Positions 6,057-14,540 of a stretch of DNA of 64,000 bases are shown here, piece by piece. The notes below the pieces were generated by a model. The model did not search any database. It was not told where the DNA came from and worked only from the letters and a program-made list of their open reading frames with translations. This stretch comes from Streptomyces sp. NRRL S-37 (GTDB lineage Bacteria > Actinomycetota > Actinomycetes > Streptomycetales > Streptomycetaceae). Where the stretch lies: positions 62,001 to 126,000 of the forward strand of contig NZ_JOIZ01000016.1 in assembly GCF_000721605.1 (NCBI RefSeq), written 5' to 3'. The first letter of the stretch is position 1. Each line of letters begins with the position of its first letter. The translations under genes and the position numbers were made by a program.

Positions 6057-8329
6057 CGGCTCCCCGCTTCCCCGAGCGCTTCTTCCTCCCTGTGCCCGGC
6101 GGCGGTGAGGAGCTTCAGCGTCTCGTCCTCGCCGTAGCGGTCGGCGACCTCCCGGTAGAGGCACAGCGCCTGGAGATGGGCCGCGACGGCCTCGTCGAGG
6201 CGGCCCGCGCGCCGCAGTGCGACTCCGAGGTCGTTGGCGGCGATCGCCTGGCCGTGCCGATGGCCCACCTCCTGCTGCTCCCGTACGGCGAGCAGGTGGG
6301 CGTCGACGGCCTCGTCGAGGCGGCCCAGCGCGGACAGGGCGACACCGAAGTCGTTCCACGCCGTGGCGGTACGTTCCCGGGCGCCCAGCTCCTGGAAGAC
6401 CGCGCGAGCGGTGGTGTGCGCCGCCAGGGCTTCCTCGAGGCGCCCGGTCTCCCGGAAGGAGCGTCCCAGATTGTTCGTCGCGGTGGCCTCGTGGAACCGG
6501 TCGCCGACCGCGCGGAACATCTCGCGGGCCCGGGTGAGCGCGACGACCGACTCGTCACAGCGGCCCAGCTTGAACAGGGCGCGGCCGACGTTGTTCCAGG
6601 TCGACGCCTCAACCTGTCGGTCGCCGGCCGCGTGCACCAGCTCGCGGGCGCGTTCGTGGGCCTCGATCGACTCGTCGAACCTGCGCGCTTCGGTCAAGGA
6701 GACTCCCAGCATGTCCCAGCTCTTTCCCTCTTCGAGCCGGTCCCCGCGCGACGCGTGGATCCCGCGGGCCCGCGTGTGCGCCGCGACGGCCTCCTCGATC
6801 CTGCGGCTGTAGCGCAGGGCCAGCCCGAGAGCGTTCCACGCCCGGCCCGCGCCGAGGTCGTCGCCCAGGGCGCGTGCCGCCTCGACCGCGCACCGGTAGA
6901 CGGACACGGCGTCATCGAAGTACCGCCGCCAGCTGAGATAGCCGTAAAGGCTCAGCGCCAGCTCCAGTCCGTCCCGTGCGTGGACGGGGTCGGACGCCCA
7001 CAGCGCGGCGGAGACGAGGCCGGTGCGCTCGTGGTCGAGCCAGCTCAGCGCGTCCCTTCGGTCGCTGAACCCGGGGGCGGGGCCGGGACGGGACTGCACG
7101 TGCCGGTCGGCTTCCTCGGCGCGCCGCCGGTAGTGGGCGAGGAGCCGGGCCCGTGCCTGTGTGCCCTCGGCACGCAGCGACTCCTCGCGGGTCACGCGGT
7201 CCAGCGCGTAGGCGCGGACCAGGTCGTGCATGGTCCAGTAGCCGCGCACGCTGCCGGGCCCGACCAGATGGGCGCGGACCAGCACGTTCAGCTCCGGCCG
7301 AGGCAGCGCGCCGGCCCCGTACAGCATGGTGATCGCCTCATCGCTCGTCTCCGGTCCCGGGGCGAGCGCCAGCAGCCGGAACAGGCGGGAGGGGCCCGGA
7401 CCGAGGCGACGGTAGGACAGGTCGAACGCGGCCCGCACGCCGCGTTCACCGTCGTCCAGGTGATCGATGACCGTGGCGGAGTCGGCCAGCTCCGCGACCA
7501 GTTCCGTCACCGGTTTGCCCGGATCGGCGATGAGCAGGGCGGCGGCGATCTGCAGCGCCAGGGGCAGATACCCGCACAGGGCGCACAGGTTCCCGGTCGC
7601 CTCGGGGGCGTCCAGGACGCGTGGGTCGGCGGGGGCGGCCGTGCGCAGGGCCACGTCCAGCACGTCGCGGGCCACCTCGGGCCGGAGGATGTCGAGACGG
7701 AGGAGGTGGGCACCGAGCTGCGGCATGGTGTCGCGGGAGGTGACGAGGACGCGGTGCGCGCCGTGGCCGGGCAGCAGCGGTCTGACCTGCCCGGGGTGCG
7801 AGGCGTTGTCCACCACGATCAGCACCGCGCCGCTCGTGCGGGCCCGTTCGGCCAGGACCGAGCGGTAGAGGCCGGCTCGTTCGTCCAGCGTCGTCGGCAC
7901 GTGGGCGGCCGCCACGCCCAGGGCGCGCAGCAGGGCCTCCACGAGCTGTTCGGCTCCGGCGGGCGTCTCGTCGTAGCCGTGGCAGTCGACGAACAGCGCG
8001 CCGCCGGGGAACCAGCCGCGTTCCCGTGCCGTGTGAGCGGCTCGCACGGCCAGCGCGGTCTTGCCCACGCCGCCCAGCCCGGCCACCGCGGTCACCGGGA
8101 CCGGAACGTGGCCGTCGGGGCCGGGGGCCAGTGCCGCCAGCAGCGCGTCGAGCTCCTCGGCGCGCCCGGTGAACTCGGCGGCGACCGGCGGAAGCGCGTC
8201 CTCTACGTGCGGCATGGGGCCGTAGTGGTGATGATGCTCCACCTTCTTCCCGATCGCCTCGCCCCGGAACGTCCCGTTGCGGAAGTCGATCCGGTCCCCG
8301 CTGTGTGTGTCCCCGCTCACACAGCCCAT
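6053..8329 (-). CDS. NB-ARC ATPase with tetratricopeptide repeats (STAND-type protein)
   Basis: A 758-aa signalling-type ATPase. The short N-terminal segment (DRIDFRNGTFRGEAIGKK, then HHHH) precedes a P-loop AGLGGVGKTAL at about residues 83-93 and a Walker B in VLIVVDNA near 165. A winged-helix region ends in MHDLVRAYA, and about seven TPR units fill roughly residues 470-745 (repeated pattern WNxLGxxLxxxGRxDEAxxAH). STAND proteins switch conformation on ligand binding. TPR partners of this class recur in actinobacterial radical SAM peptide loci. The start is uncertain: ATG 8329 is used; GTG 8320 with a weak AGGA is an alternative. It is translationally coupled to the radical SAM gene. Confidence 0.85.
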   Translation of the reverse strand: MGCVSGDTHSGDRIDFRNGTFRGEAIGKKVEHHHHYGPMPHVEDALPPVAAEFTGRAEELDALLAALAPGPDGHVPVPVTAVAGLGGVGKTALAVRAAHTARERGWFPGGALFVDCHGYDETPAGAEQLVEALLRALGVAAAHVPTTLDERAGLYRSVLAERARTSGAVLIVVDNASHPGQVRPLLPGHGAHRVLVTSRDTMPQLGAHLLRLDILRPEVARDVLDVALRTAAPADPRVLDAPEATGNLCALCGYLPLALQIAAALLIADPGKPVTELVAELADSATVIDHLDDGERGVRAAFDLSYRRLGPGPSRLFRLLALAPGPETSDEAITMLYGAGALPRPELNVLVRAHLVGPGSVRGYWTMHDLVRAYALDRVTREESLRAEGTQARARLLAHYRRRAEEADRHVQSRPGPAPGFSDRRDALSWLDHERTGLVSAALWASDPVHARDGLELALSLYGYLSWRRYFDDAVSVYRCAVEAARALGDDLGAGRAWNALGLALRYSRRIEEAVAAHTRARGIHASRGDRLEEGKSWDMLGVSLTEARRFDESIEAHERARELVHAAGDRQVEASTWNNVGRALFKLGRCDESVVALTRAREMFRAVGDRFHEATATNNLGRSFRETGRLEEALAAHTTARAVFQELGARERTATAWNDFGVALSALGRLDEAVDAHLLAVREQQEVGHRHGQAIAANDLGVALRRAGRLDEAVAAHLQALCLYREVADRYGEDETLKLLTAAGHREEEALGEAGSR

Positions 8330-8470
8330 CCTGCCCTGAGAGGAAGGCCTCCGACAGGGCGGCAATCGGCAATGAATCCGACATAGCTGACGTTCATGGG
8401 ATCTGTCCTGACGGGCGATACGGGAGTAACCGCCCGTGCTGTCGGGCCCTCCGGTTACGCTGCGGGGATC

Positions 8471-9634
8471 ATGAGACTGCTGCACACTTCCGACTGGCAC
8501 CTCGGCCGGTCCTTCCACCGGGTCGGCATGCTCGGTGCCCAGGCCGAGTTCATCGGCCACCTCGTCGCCACCGTGCGTGAGCGCGAGGTGGACGCGGTGG
8601 TCGTGTCGGGAGACGTGTACGACCGCGCGGTGCCGCCGCTCGCCGCGGTCGAGCTGTTCGACGACGCCCTGCACCGTCTCGCCGGCCTCGGCGTGCCGAC
8701 GGTGATGATCTCCGGCAACCACGACTCGGCCCGCCGCCTCGGCGTCGGCGCCGGGCTCATGGGGCGCGCCGGCATCCACCTGCGCACCGAACCGTCCGCG
8801 TGCGGCACGCCCGTGGTGCTGTCCGACGGGCACGGGGACGTCGCCTTCTACGGGCTGCCGTACCTCGAACCCGCGCTGGTGAAGGACGAGTTCGCGGTGG
8901 AGAAGGCCGGCCACGAGCCGGTGCTCGCCGCCGCCATGGACCGCGTCCGCGCGGACCTCGCCACCCGCGCGCCCGGCACCCGCTCGGTCGTCCTCGCGCA
9001 CGCCTTCGTCACCGGCGGCCAACCCAGCGACAGCGAACGGGACATCACCGTCGGCGGGGTGGCCGCCGTGCCCGCCGGGGTGTTCGACGGCGTCGACTAC
9101 GTGGCGCTGGGGCACCTGCACGGCTGCCAGACCCTCACCGAGCGGGTGCGCTACTCCGGCTCCCCGCTGCCGTACTCCTTCTCCGAGGCCGCGCACCGCA
9201 AGAGCATGTGGCTCGTCGACCTGGCCGCCGACGGGGCGGTCACCGCCGAGCGGGTGGACTGCCCGGTGCCGCGCCCGCTGGCCCGGATCCGCGGCACCCT
9301 CGAGGAACTGCTCGCCGACCCCGCGCTGGCACGGCACACGGAGGCGTGGGTCGAGGCGACCCTCACCGACCCGGTCCGCCCGGCCGACCCCATGGCCCGC
9401 CTCACCGAGCGCTTCCCGCACACCCTCAGCCTCGTCTTCGACCCGGCCCGGGCGGCGGACGACCCCGCGGTCTCCTACGCCCGCCGCCTCGCCGGCCGCG
9501 ACGACCAGCAGATCGCCGAGGACTTCGTCGCCCATGTGCGCGGCGCGGGACCCGACCCGCACGAGCGGGCCGTCCTGCGGGACGCCTTCGACGCGGTCCG
9601 CGCGGACGACGCGGTGCGGGAGGTGGCGCGGTGA
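8471..9634 (+). CDS. sbcD: Exonuclease SbcCD subunit D
   Basis: A 387-aa Mre11-type nuclease. The metallophosphoesterase motifs are all present: HTSDWHLGRS (residues 5-14), VSGDVYDR, ISGNHDSARR, VVLAHAFVTGG and ALGHLHG. SbcD pairs with the SbcC ATPase to cleave DNA hairpins and protein-blocked ends during repair. Length is as expected. ATG 8471 is used; the frame is open further upstream, but the match to the family begins at MRLLHTSDWHLG. A possible -10 (TACGCT) lies just before it and no good Shine-Dalgarno is seen. The stop overlaps the sbcC GTG by four bases. Confidence 0.96.
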   Translation: MRLLHTSDWHLGRSFHRVGMLGAQAEFIGHLVATVREREVDAVVVSGDVYDRAVPPLAAVELFDDALHRLAGLGVPTVMISGNHDSARRLGVGAGLMGRAGIHLRTEPSACGTPVVLSDGHGDVAFYGLPYLEPALVKDEFAVEKAGHEPVLAAAMDRVRADLATRAPGTRSVVLAHAFVTGGQPSDSERDITVGGVAAVPAGVFDGVDYVALGHLHGCQTLTERVRYSGSPLPYSFSEAAHRKSMWLVDLAADGAVTAERVDCPVPRPLARIRGTLEELLADPALARHTEAWVEATLTDPVRPADPMARLTERFPHTLSLVFDPARAADDPAVSYARRLAGRDDQQIAEDFVAHVRGAGPDPHERAVLRDAFDAVRADDAVREVAR

Positions 9635-12624
9635 GGCTGCACCGGCTGGACATGACGGCCTTCGGGCCCTTCGGGAGCACCCAGAGCGTCGACTTCGGGG
9701 AGCTGTCCGCCGCGGGGCTCTTCCTGCTGCACGGCCCCACCGGCGCCGGCAAGACCTCCGTCCTGGACGCCGTCTGCTACGCGCTGTACGGCTCCGTCCC
9801 CGGCGCCCGGCAGAGCGGCCAGGGCATGACCCTGCGCAGCGACCACGCCGCCCCGGGCGTCCGCACCGAGGTCACCCTCGAACTCACCGTCGCGGGACGC
9901 CGGCTGGAGATCACCCGGCAGCCGCCCTGGGAGCGTCCCAAGAAGCGCGGCACCGGTACCACACTGGACAAGGCCCAGACCTGGCTGCGCGAACGCGACG
10001 CCGCCTCGGGCACCTGGAAGGACCTCAGCCGCTCGCACCAGGAGATCGGCGAGGAGATCACCCAGCTCCTCGGCATGAGCCGGGAGCAGTTCTGTCAGGT
10101 CGTGCTGCTGCCCCAGGGCGACTTCGCGCGCTTCCTGCGCGCCGACGCCGAGGCCCGCGGCAAGCTGCTGGGCCGCCTCTTCGACACCCGCCGCTTCGCC
10201 GACGTGGAGAAGCGCCTCGCCGAACGCCGGCGGGCCGCCGAGTCCCGGGTGCGCGAGGGCGACGCCGACCTGCTCGCCGACGCGCACCGGATGCAGCAGG
10301 CCGCGGGCGGCTCCATGGAGCTGCCCGAGCTGACGCCCGGCGAACCGGGACTGGCCGAGGCCGTGCTGTCCGCCGCCGCCGTCGCCCGCAGCACCGCGCG
10401 GGAACAGCTCACCGCCGCCCGCTGCCGCCTCGCCACCGCCGAGTCCGCCCTCGCCGACGCCGGCCGCGCCCTGGACGCCGTACGCGAACGGGACCGGCTG
10501 CAACGGCGGTTCGCCGAGGCACGGGAGCGGGCGGACCGGCTCCGGGAGCGGTCCGGCGTTCATCACGAGGAGCGGGCCCGCATGGAGCGGGCCCGCAAGG
10601 CCGAGACCGTCGCCCCCGCCCTGGAGCTGCGGGACTCCGCCGGGGCCGAGCACGCACGGGCGGCCGGTGCCGAGCTGCGCGCGCGTGCCCTGCTCCCGGC
10701 GTCCCTCACGGACGCGGGGGCGGCCGGGCTCGCGGCCGCCGCCCGCCGGGCCGCCGAGGAACTGGGCGGGCTGGAGTCGGCCCGCCGCGCCGAGCGGCGA
10801 CTGACGGAACTCCTCGGCGAGCGCGCCGACCTGGACCGCCAGGAACGCGCCGACGACGAAGCGCGGGAGGACGCGGAGACCTGGCTCGCGGACTGGGAGG
10901 AGACCCGTGCGGGTCTGCGGGCCGGCATCGAGTCCGCTCAGCAGGCCGCGACCATGGTCCGTGAACTCGCCGTGCGGCGCGACCCCGCGCGGCAGCGGCT
11001 GAACGCCGCGCGGCTGCGCGACCGGCTGGCCGGGGAGACGGAAACGGCCGAGGAGCAGGCCCGCGCCGCCCGGGAGCGGGCGCTCGCGGCGAAGCAGCAC
11101 TGGCTCGACCTCAAGGAACAGCGGCTGAACGGCATCGCCGCCGAACTGGCCGCCGGTCTCACCGACGGCGAACCCTGCGCGGTCTGCGGCGCCACCGAAC
11201 ACCCCGCCCCCGCCCGCAAGACCGCCGGACACGTCGACCGCGAGACGGAGGAACGCGCCCTCGCCGGCCACCAGCACGCCGACGACCGGCGCGCGCAGGC
11301 CGAGCAGCGGCTCGGCGCCCTGCGGGAGGCGCTGGCCGCCGCGAGCGCCGAAGCCGGGGACGGCGCCACCGAACAGCTCTCCCGCGCGGTGGACGAGCTG
11401 GAACGGCAGTACGCCCAGGCCCGGGACGCCGCCTCCGTGCTGCACACCGAGCAGGAACGGCTGCGCCGCGCGGAGGACGAGCACGAGCTGCGGATCACCG
11501 CCCAGCGGGAGGCGGCCGTCCGGGCCGCCTCCCGCGTGGGCCACCGTGAGCGGCTGGACCGGGAACACGCCGCGCTGGAGGAGGAGCTGGCGCAGGCGAG
11601 GGGGGACGCCACCAGCGTGGCCGCGCGCGCCGCGGAGCTGGAGCGGAGCGTCGCACTGCTCACGGACGCCGCCGACGCCGCCCGCGCCGCCGAGGAAGCG
11701 GCCCAGCGGCTCAAGGAGGCCGACGCCCGGCTCGCCGACGCCGCCTTCCGCGCGGGCTTCGACACCCCGGAGGCCGCCGCCGAAGCCCTCCTCGACGACG
11801 CGGCCCATCGCGAGCTTCAGCGGCGCCTGGACGCCTGGCAGCACGAGGAGGCCGCCGTACGGGCCGTCCTCGCCGAGCCGGAGACCGTCGCCGCCGCACA
11901 GCAGCCGCCCGCCGATCCCGGCTCCGCGCAGCGGGCCGCCGAGGACGCCGGCCGTAGGGTGCGCGAGGCGGCCTCCGCGCGGGACGCCGCGGACAGGCGC
12001 TGTGCCGAACTCGACCGGCTCTCCGCGCGGGCCGCCGCCTCGGTGCGCCGGCTGGGTCCCCTGCGCGAGGAGTACGAGCGGGTGGCCCGTATGGCCGGAC
12101 TCACCGCGGGCACCTCGGCGGACAACGAACGGAAGATGCGCCTGGAGTCGTACGTCCTCGCCGCCCGCCTGGAACAGGTCGCCGCCGCCGCGACCGCACG
12201 GCTGCACCGCATGTCGTCCGGCCGGTACACCCTCGTCCACTCCGACGACCGCACCGGCCGCGGCCGCAGCGGACTCGGACTGCACGTGGTCGACGCCTGG
12301 ACCGGACGGGAGCGCGACACCGCGACCCTCTCGGGCGGCGAGACCTTCTTCGCCTCGCTCGCCCTGGCGCTCGGTCTCGCGGACGTGGTCACCGACGAGG
12401 CGGGCGGGGTCCGGCTGGACACCCTCTTCATCGACGAAGGCTTCGGCAGCCTCGACGACCAGACCCTCGACGAGGTCCTGGACGTCCTGGACTCCCTGCG
12501 CGAACGCGACCGCAGCGTGGGCATCGTCAGCCATGTCGCCGATCTGCGGCGCCGGATACACGCCCGGCTGGAGGTCGTGAAGGGACGCTCGGGCTCGGAG
12601 CTGCGCCGGCACGGCACCCGCTGA
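9631..12624 (+). CDS. sbcC: Exonuclease SbcCD subunit C (SMC-like ATPase)
   Basis: A 997-aa Rad50-type ATPase. Walker A GPTGAGKTSVLDA is at about residues 35-47. Long Ala/Glu/Arg-rich coiled coils flank a CAVC zinc hook (Cys about 516 and 519). The C-terminal lobe carries the ABC signature TLSGGETFFASLALALG (about 900) and Walker B LDTLFIDEGFGSLD (about 930). It acts with SbcD on aberrant DNA ends and hairpins. The GTG start overlaps the sbcD stop (GTGA), the normal coupling for this pair. The two genes form an isolated unit between a divergent cassette and a convergent lrp gene. Confidence 0.96.
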   Translation: MRLHRLDMTAFGPFGSTQSVDFGELSAAGLFLLHGPTGAGKTSVLDAVCYALYGSVPGARQSGQGMTLRSDHAAPGVRTEVTLELTVAGRRLEITRQPPWERPKKRGTGTTLDKAQTWLRERDAASGTWKDLSRSHQEIGEEITQLLGMSREQFCQVVLLPQGDFARFLRADAEARGKLLGRLFDTRRFADVEKRLAERRRAAESRVREGDADLLADAHRMQQAAGGSMELPELTPGEPGLAEAVLSAAAVARSTAREQLTAARCRLATAESALADAGRALDAVRERDRLQRRFAEARERADRLRERSGVHHEERARMERARKAETVAPALELRDSAGAEHARAAGAELRARALLPASLTDAGAAGLAAAARRAAEELGGLESARRAERRLTELLGERADLDRQERADDEAREDAETWLADWEETRAGLRAGIESAQQAATMVRELAVRRDPARQRLNAARLRDRLAGETETAEEQARAARERALAAKQHWLDLKEQRLNGIAAELAAGLTDGEPCAVCGATEHPAPARKTAGHVDRETEERALAGHQHADDRRAQAEQRLGALREALAAASAEAGDGATEQLSRAVDELERQYAQARDAASVLHTEQERLRRAEDEHELRITAQREAAVRAASRVGHRERLDREHAALEEELAQARGDATSVAARAAELERSVALLTDAADAARAAEEAAQRLKEADARLADAAFRAGFDTPEAAAEALLDDAAHRELQRRLDAWQHEEAAVRAVLAEPETVAAAQQPPADPGSAQRAAEDAGRRVREAASARDAADRRCAELDRLSARAAASVRRLGPLREEYERVARMAGLTAGTSADNERKMRLESYVLAARLEQVAAAATARLHRMSSGRYTLVHSDDRTGRGRSGLGLHVVDAWTGRERDTATLSGGETFFASLALALGLADVVTDEAGGVRLDTLFIDEGFGSLDDQTLDEVLDVLDSLRERDRSVGIVSHVADLRRRIHARLEVVKGRSGSELRRHGTR

Positions 12625-12634
12625 GGGCCGCGGT

Positions 12635-13081
12635 TCAGCGCCCCAGCGGGCGGCGCGGCAGCGGCGAGGAGTAGACGACGCTGGTGGTCACCGAGCCGAG
12701 CGTGCCGATCCGGCCCGCCACCTCCTCCAGGTGCCGCATCGAACGGGCGGCGACCTTGATGACGAAGCAGTCCTCGCCCGTCACGTGGTGCGCCTCCAGG
12801 ACCTCGGGCGTCACGGCGACGAGGTCGTGGAACGGCTTGTAGTTCCCGGTCGGGTAGCGCAGCCGTACGAAGGCCAGGATCGGCAGCCCGATCCGTTCCG
12901 GGTCCACCACCGCCGCGTAGCCCCGGATGACCCCGGCCTCCTCCATGCGGCGCACTCGCTCGGTGACCGCGCTCGCGGACATCGAGACGGCACGGGCGAG
13001 TTCGGCGAAACTGGCCCGTCCCTCCCGCTGGAGGACGTCGAGGATGCGCCAGTCGGTGGCGTCCGGGGAATACGCGGTCAT
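12635..13081 (-). CDS. Lrp/AsnC-family transcriptional regulator (beside rhodanese gene)
   Basis: A 148-aa Lrp/AsnC regulator: an N-terminal helix-turn-helix (FAELARAVSMSASAVTERVRRME, about residues 25-47) and a C-terminal RAM ligand-binding domain (HHVTGEDCFVIKVAARSMRHLEEV). It is divergent from the rhodanese gene, with 94 bp between, so it likely controls that gene and itself in response to an amino acid or sulfur compound. The effector cannot be read from sequence. ATG 13081 is used because the upstream in-frame extension runs over the divergent gene. It is convergent with sbcC, with only 10 bp between stops. Confidence 0.9.
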   Translation of the reverse strand: MTAYSPDATDWRILDVLQREGRASFAELARAVSMSASAVTERVRRMEEAGVIRGYAAVVDPERIGLPILAFVRLRYPTGNYKPFHDLVAVTPEVLEAHHVTGEDCFVIKVAARSMRHLEEVAGRIGTLGSVTTSVVYSSPLPRRPLGR

Positions 13082-13175
13082 GCAGGAGAAGTAGCAGGGA
13101 AATCCCCGGCGGATCAAGGCGAAGGCCGGGGTTCTCCGCTTCAGGACCGGCTCCCGCGGCCGTAGTTTCTCTCCC

Positions 13176-13652
13176 ATGACCACCACCACCGTGAACTCCG
13201 TCCTGCGCGTCGCCCCCGCCTCCCCGGCCGAGGCCGCCGCCCACTTCCGCGCGAGCCTCGCCTTCCACACCGACGTCTCCGACGTGGCCGCCGCGCTCGC
13301 GGCCGGCGGAGACCCCGGGTTCGTCCTGGTGGACTCCCGCTCCACCGAGGCCTGGGACCAGGGCCATGTCCCCGGCGCGGTGCACCTTCCCACCGCGCTC
13401 GTCCCCGAGCGGGCCGCGGAGCTCCTGGACCCGTCGGTCCCGGTCGTGACGTACTGCTGGGGCCCCGGCTGCGACGGCGCCGCCCGCGCCGCGCTCGCCC
13501 TCGCCGAACTCGGCTACCGGGTCAAGGAGATGCTCGGCGGATTCGAGTACTGGGTGCGTGAGGGCTTCGAGTGCGAGACCTGGCGGGGCCGGGAGCGCCG
13601 TACCCCCGACCCGCTGACGGCACCCGTGGACGCCGACGACTGCGGATGCTGA
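13176..13652 (+). CDS. Rhodanese-like sulfurtransferase
   Basis: A 158-aa single rhodanese domain. The active-site loop is VTYCWGPGCDGAARAA (about residues 89-104) with a nucleophilic Cys, and the N-terminal signature VLVDSRSTEAWDQGHVPGA is present. Such enzymes move sulfane sulfur to acceptors in the cytoplasm. The C-terminus ends in DADDCGC, an extra pair of Cys that might bind a metal or accept sulfur. It is divergent from an Lrp regulator and 43 bp ahead of an Imm21 gene on the same strand. Confidence 0.9.
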   Translation: MTTTTVNSVLRVAPASPAEAAAHFRASLAFHTDVSDVAAALAAGGDPGFVLVDSRSTEAWDQGHVPGAVHLPTALVPERAAELLDPSVPVVTYCWGPGCDGAARAALALAELGYRVKEMLGGFEYWVREGFECETWRGRERRTPDPLTAPVDADDCGC

Positions 13653-13695
13653 ACCCCCGCTCCCGGCAAGGGAGTCGGCCCGGTAGGTTCTGCGC

Positions 13696-14208
13696 ATGGT
13701 GCGACACGCGGAGCCGGTCACGGTCGAGTGGGTGGAGTCGGGCGGCGGGCCGCTCGTCGCGGTACCGGAGACGGTGCTGCCGTTCTGGACGGGCGCCGAC
13801 GGCGACGAGACGGCCTCGGACTACGACCGGGCCTGCGAGGTGGACGGACTCGTCGGACTCCTCCCGGTCGGCGACGCGACGGCCCTGGTCCTGGGCGACG
13901 AGCCCGCCGCGACCGCCTTCCTTCCCGAACACGGCACCCTCGTCCGCCGGCTCGCCGGTGACTTCGAGGCGGAACTCCCGGCGAGCCTCCCGGCCGCGCT
14001 GCACACCGCGCGGTGGCAGCCCGAGGTGCACTGGAAGGTGCCCGGCACGGTCGTCCTGTTCGACGCGGCCTGGCCCGGCTCCGGCTCCACGGGCACCGGC
14101 CATGTGAGCCTCACGCTCGCCCCGGGCCGTTACGCGGTCCGCGCGGCCCGGGTCCAGCCGGGCCCGGAAACCTGGCTGGTCCTCGTCCGGCTCCGACCGC
14201 TGCCCTGA
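13696..14208 (+). CDS. Immunity protein 21 (Imm21) family protein, orphan
   Basis: A 170-aa protein with the Imm21 pattern: WVESGGGPLVAVPE at the N-terminus, then FWTGADGD, DYDRACEVDGLVGLLPVGD and LVLGDEPAATAF. Imm21 was defined as a predicted immunity family for polymorphic toxins. No toxin, secretion or recombination gene is next to it here, so it is either an orphan or has taken another job, which is common for this family in Streptomyces. Start ATG 13696 follows a short spacer after the rhodanese gene. Confidence 0.75.
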   Translation: MVRHAEPVTVEWVESGGGPLVAVPETVLPFWTGADGDETASDYDRACEVDGLVGLLPVGDATALVLGDEPAATAFLPEHGTLVRRLAGDFEAELPASLPAALHTARWQPEVHWKVPGTVVLFDAAWPGSGSTGTGHVSLTLAPGRYAVRAARVQPGPETWLVLVRLRPLP

Positions 14209-14431
14209 CCGGCGGCCCGCTGTCACGGCGGTCGTGTCCATGGGGGACCCGGCCGTCCCCGGTCCGTGCACGCCGTGGACGGCCACGGCGTACGGTTCGG
14301 CCGGGAGCATGGTGGTCGCGCCGTTGAACCCGACCGTTGCCTTGACCGGTGGCCCGCCGTCACGGCGGGCGTGCCCGTGGGCGGCGAGCCCCGCCGTCCC
14401 CGGTCCGTGCACGCCGTGGACGGCCACGGCG
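14205..14431. repeat. Imperfect direct duplication of about 85-90 bp in an intergenic region
   Basis: Two copies at about 14205-14290 and 14341-14431. Their last 39 bases (14252-14290 and 14393-14431, beginning GCCGTCCCCGGTCC) are identical; the first halves diverge by substitutions and a small indel. The copies lie in the 332-bp gap between the Imm21 and SDR genes, and the first overlaps the Imm21 stop. No gene is seen in the rest of this gap. Confidence 0.85.
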
Positions 14432-14540
14432 CGTACGGACCGGGGCCCGGAGCACGGTGGCGACCGCACCGCCGGGCGGGCGGGTCGTCCGGCCGATATT
14501 CGCGTGCGCCGGCCCGCCCGGCCCCGCATCATGGACGATC

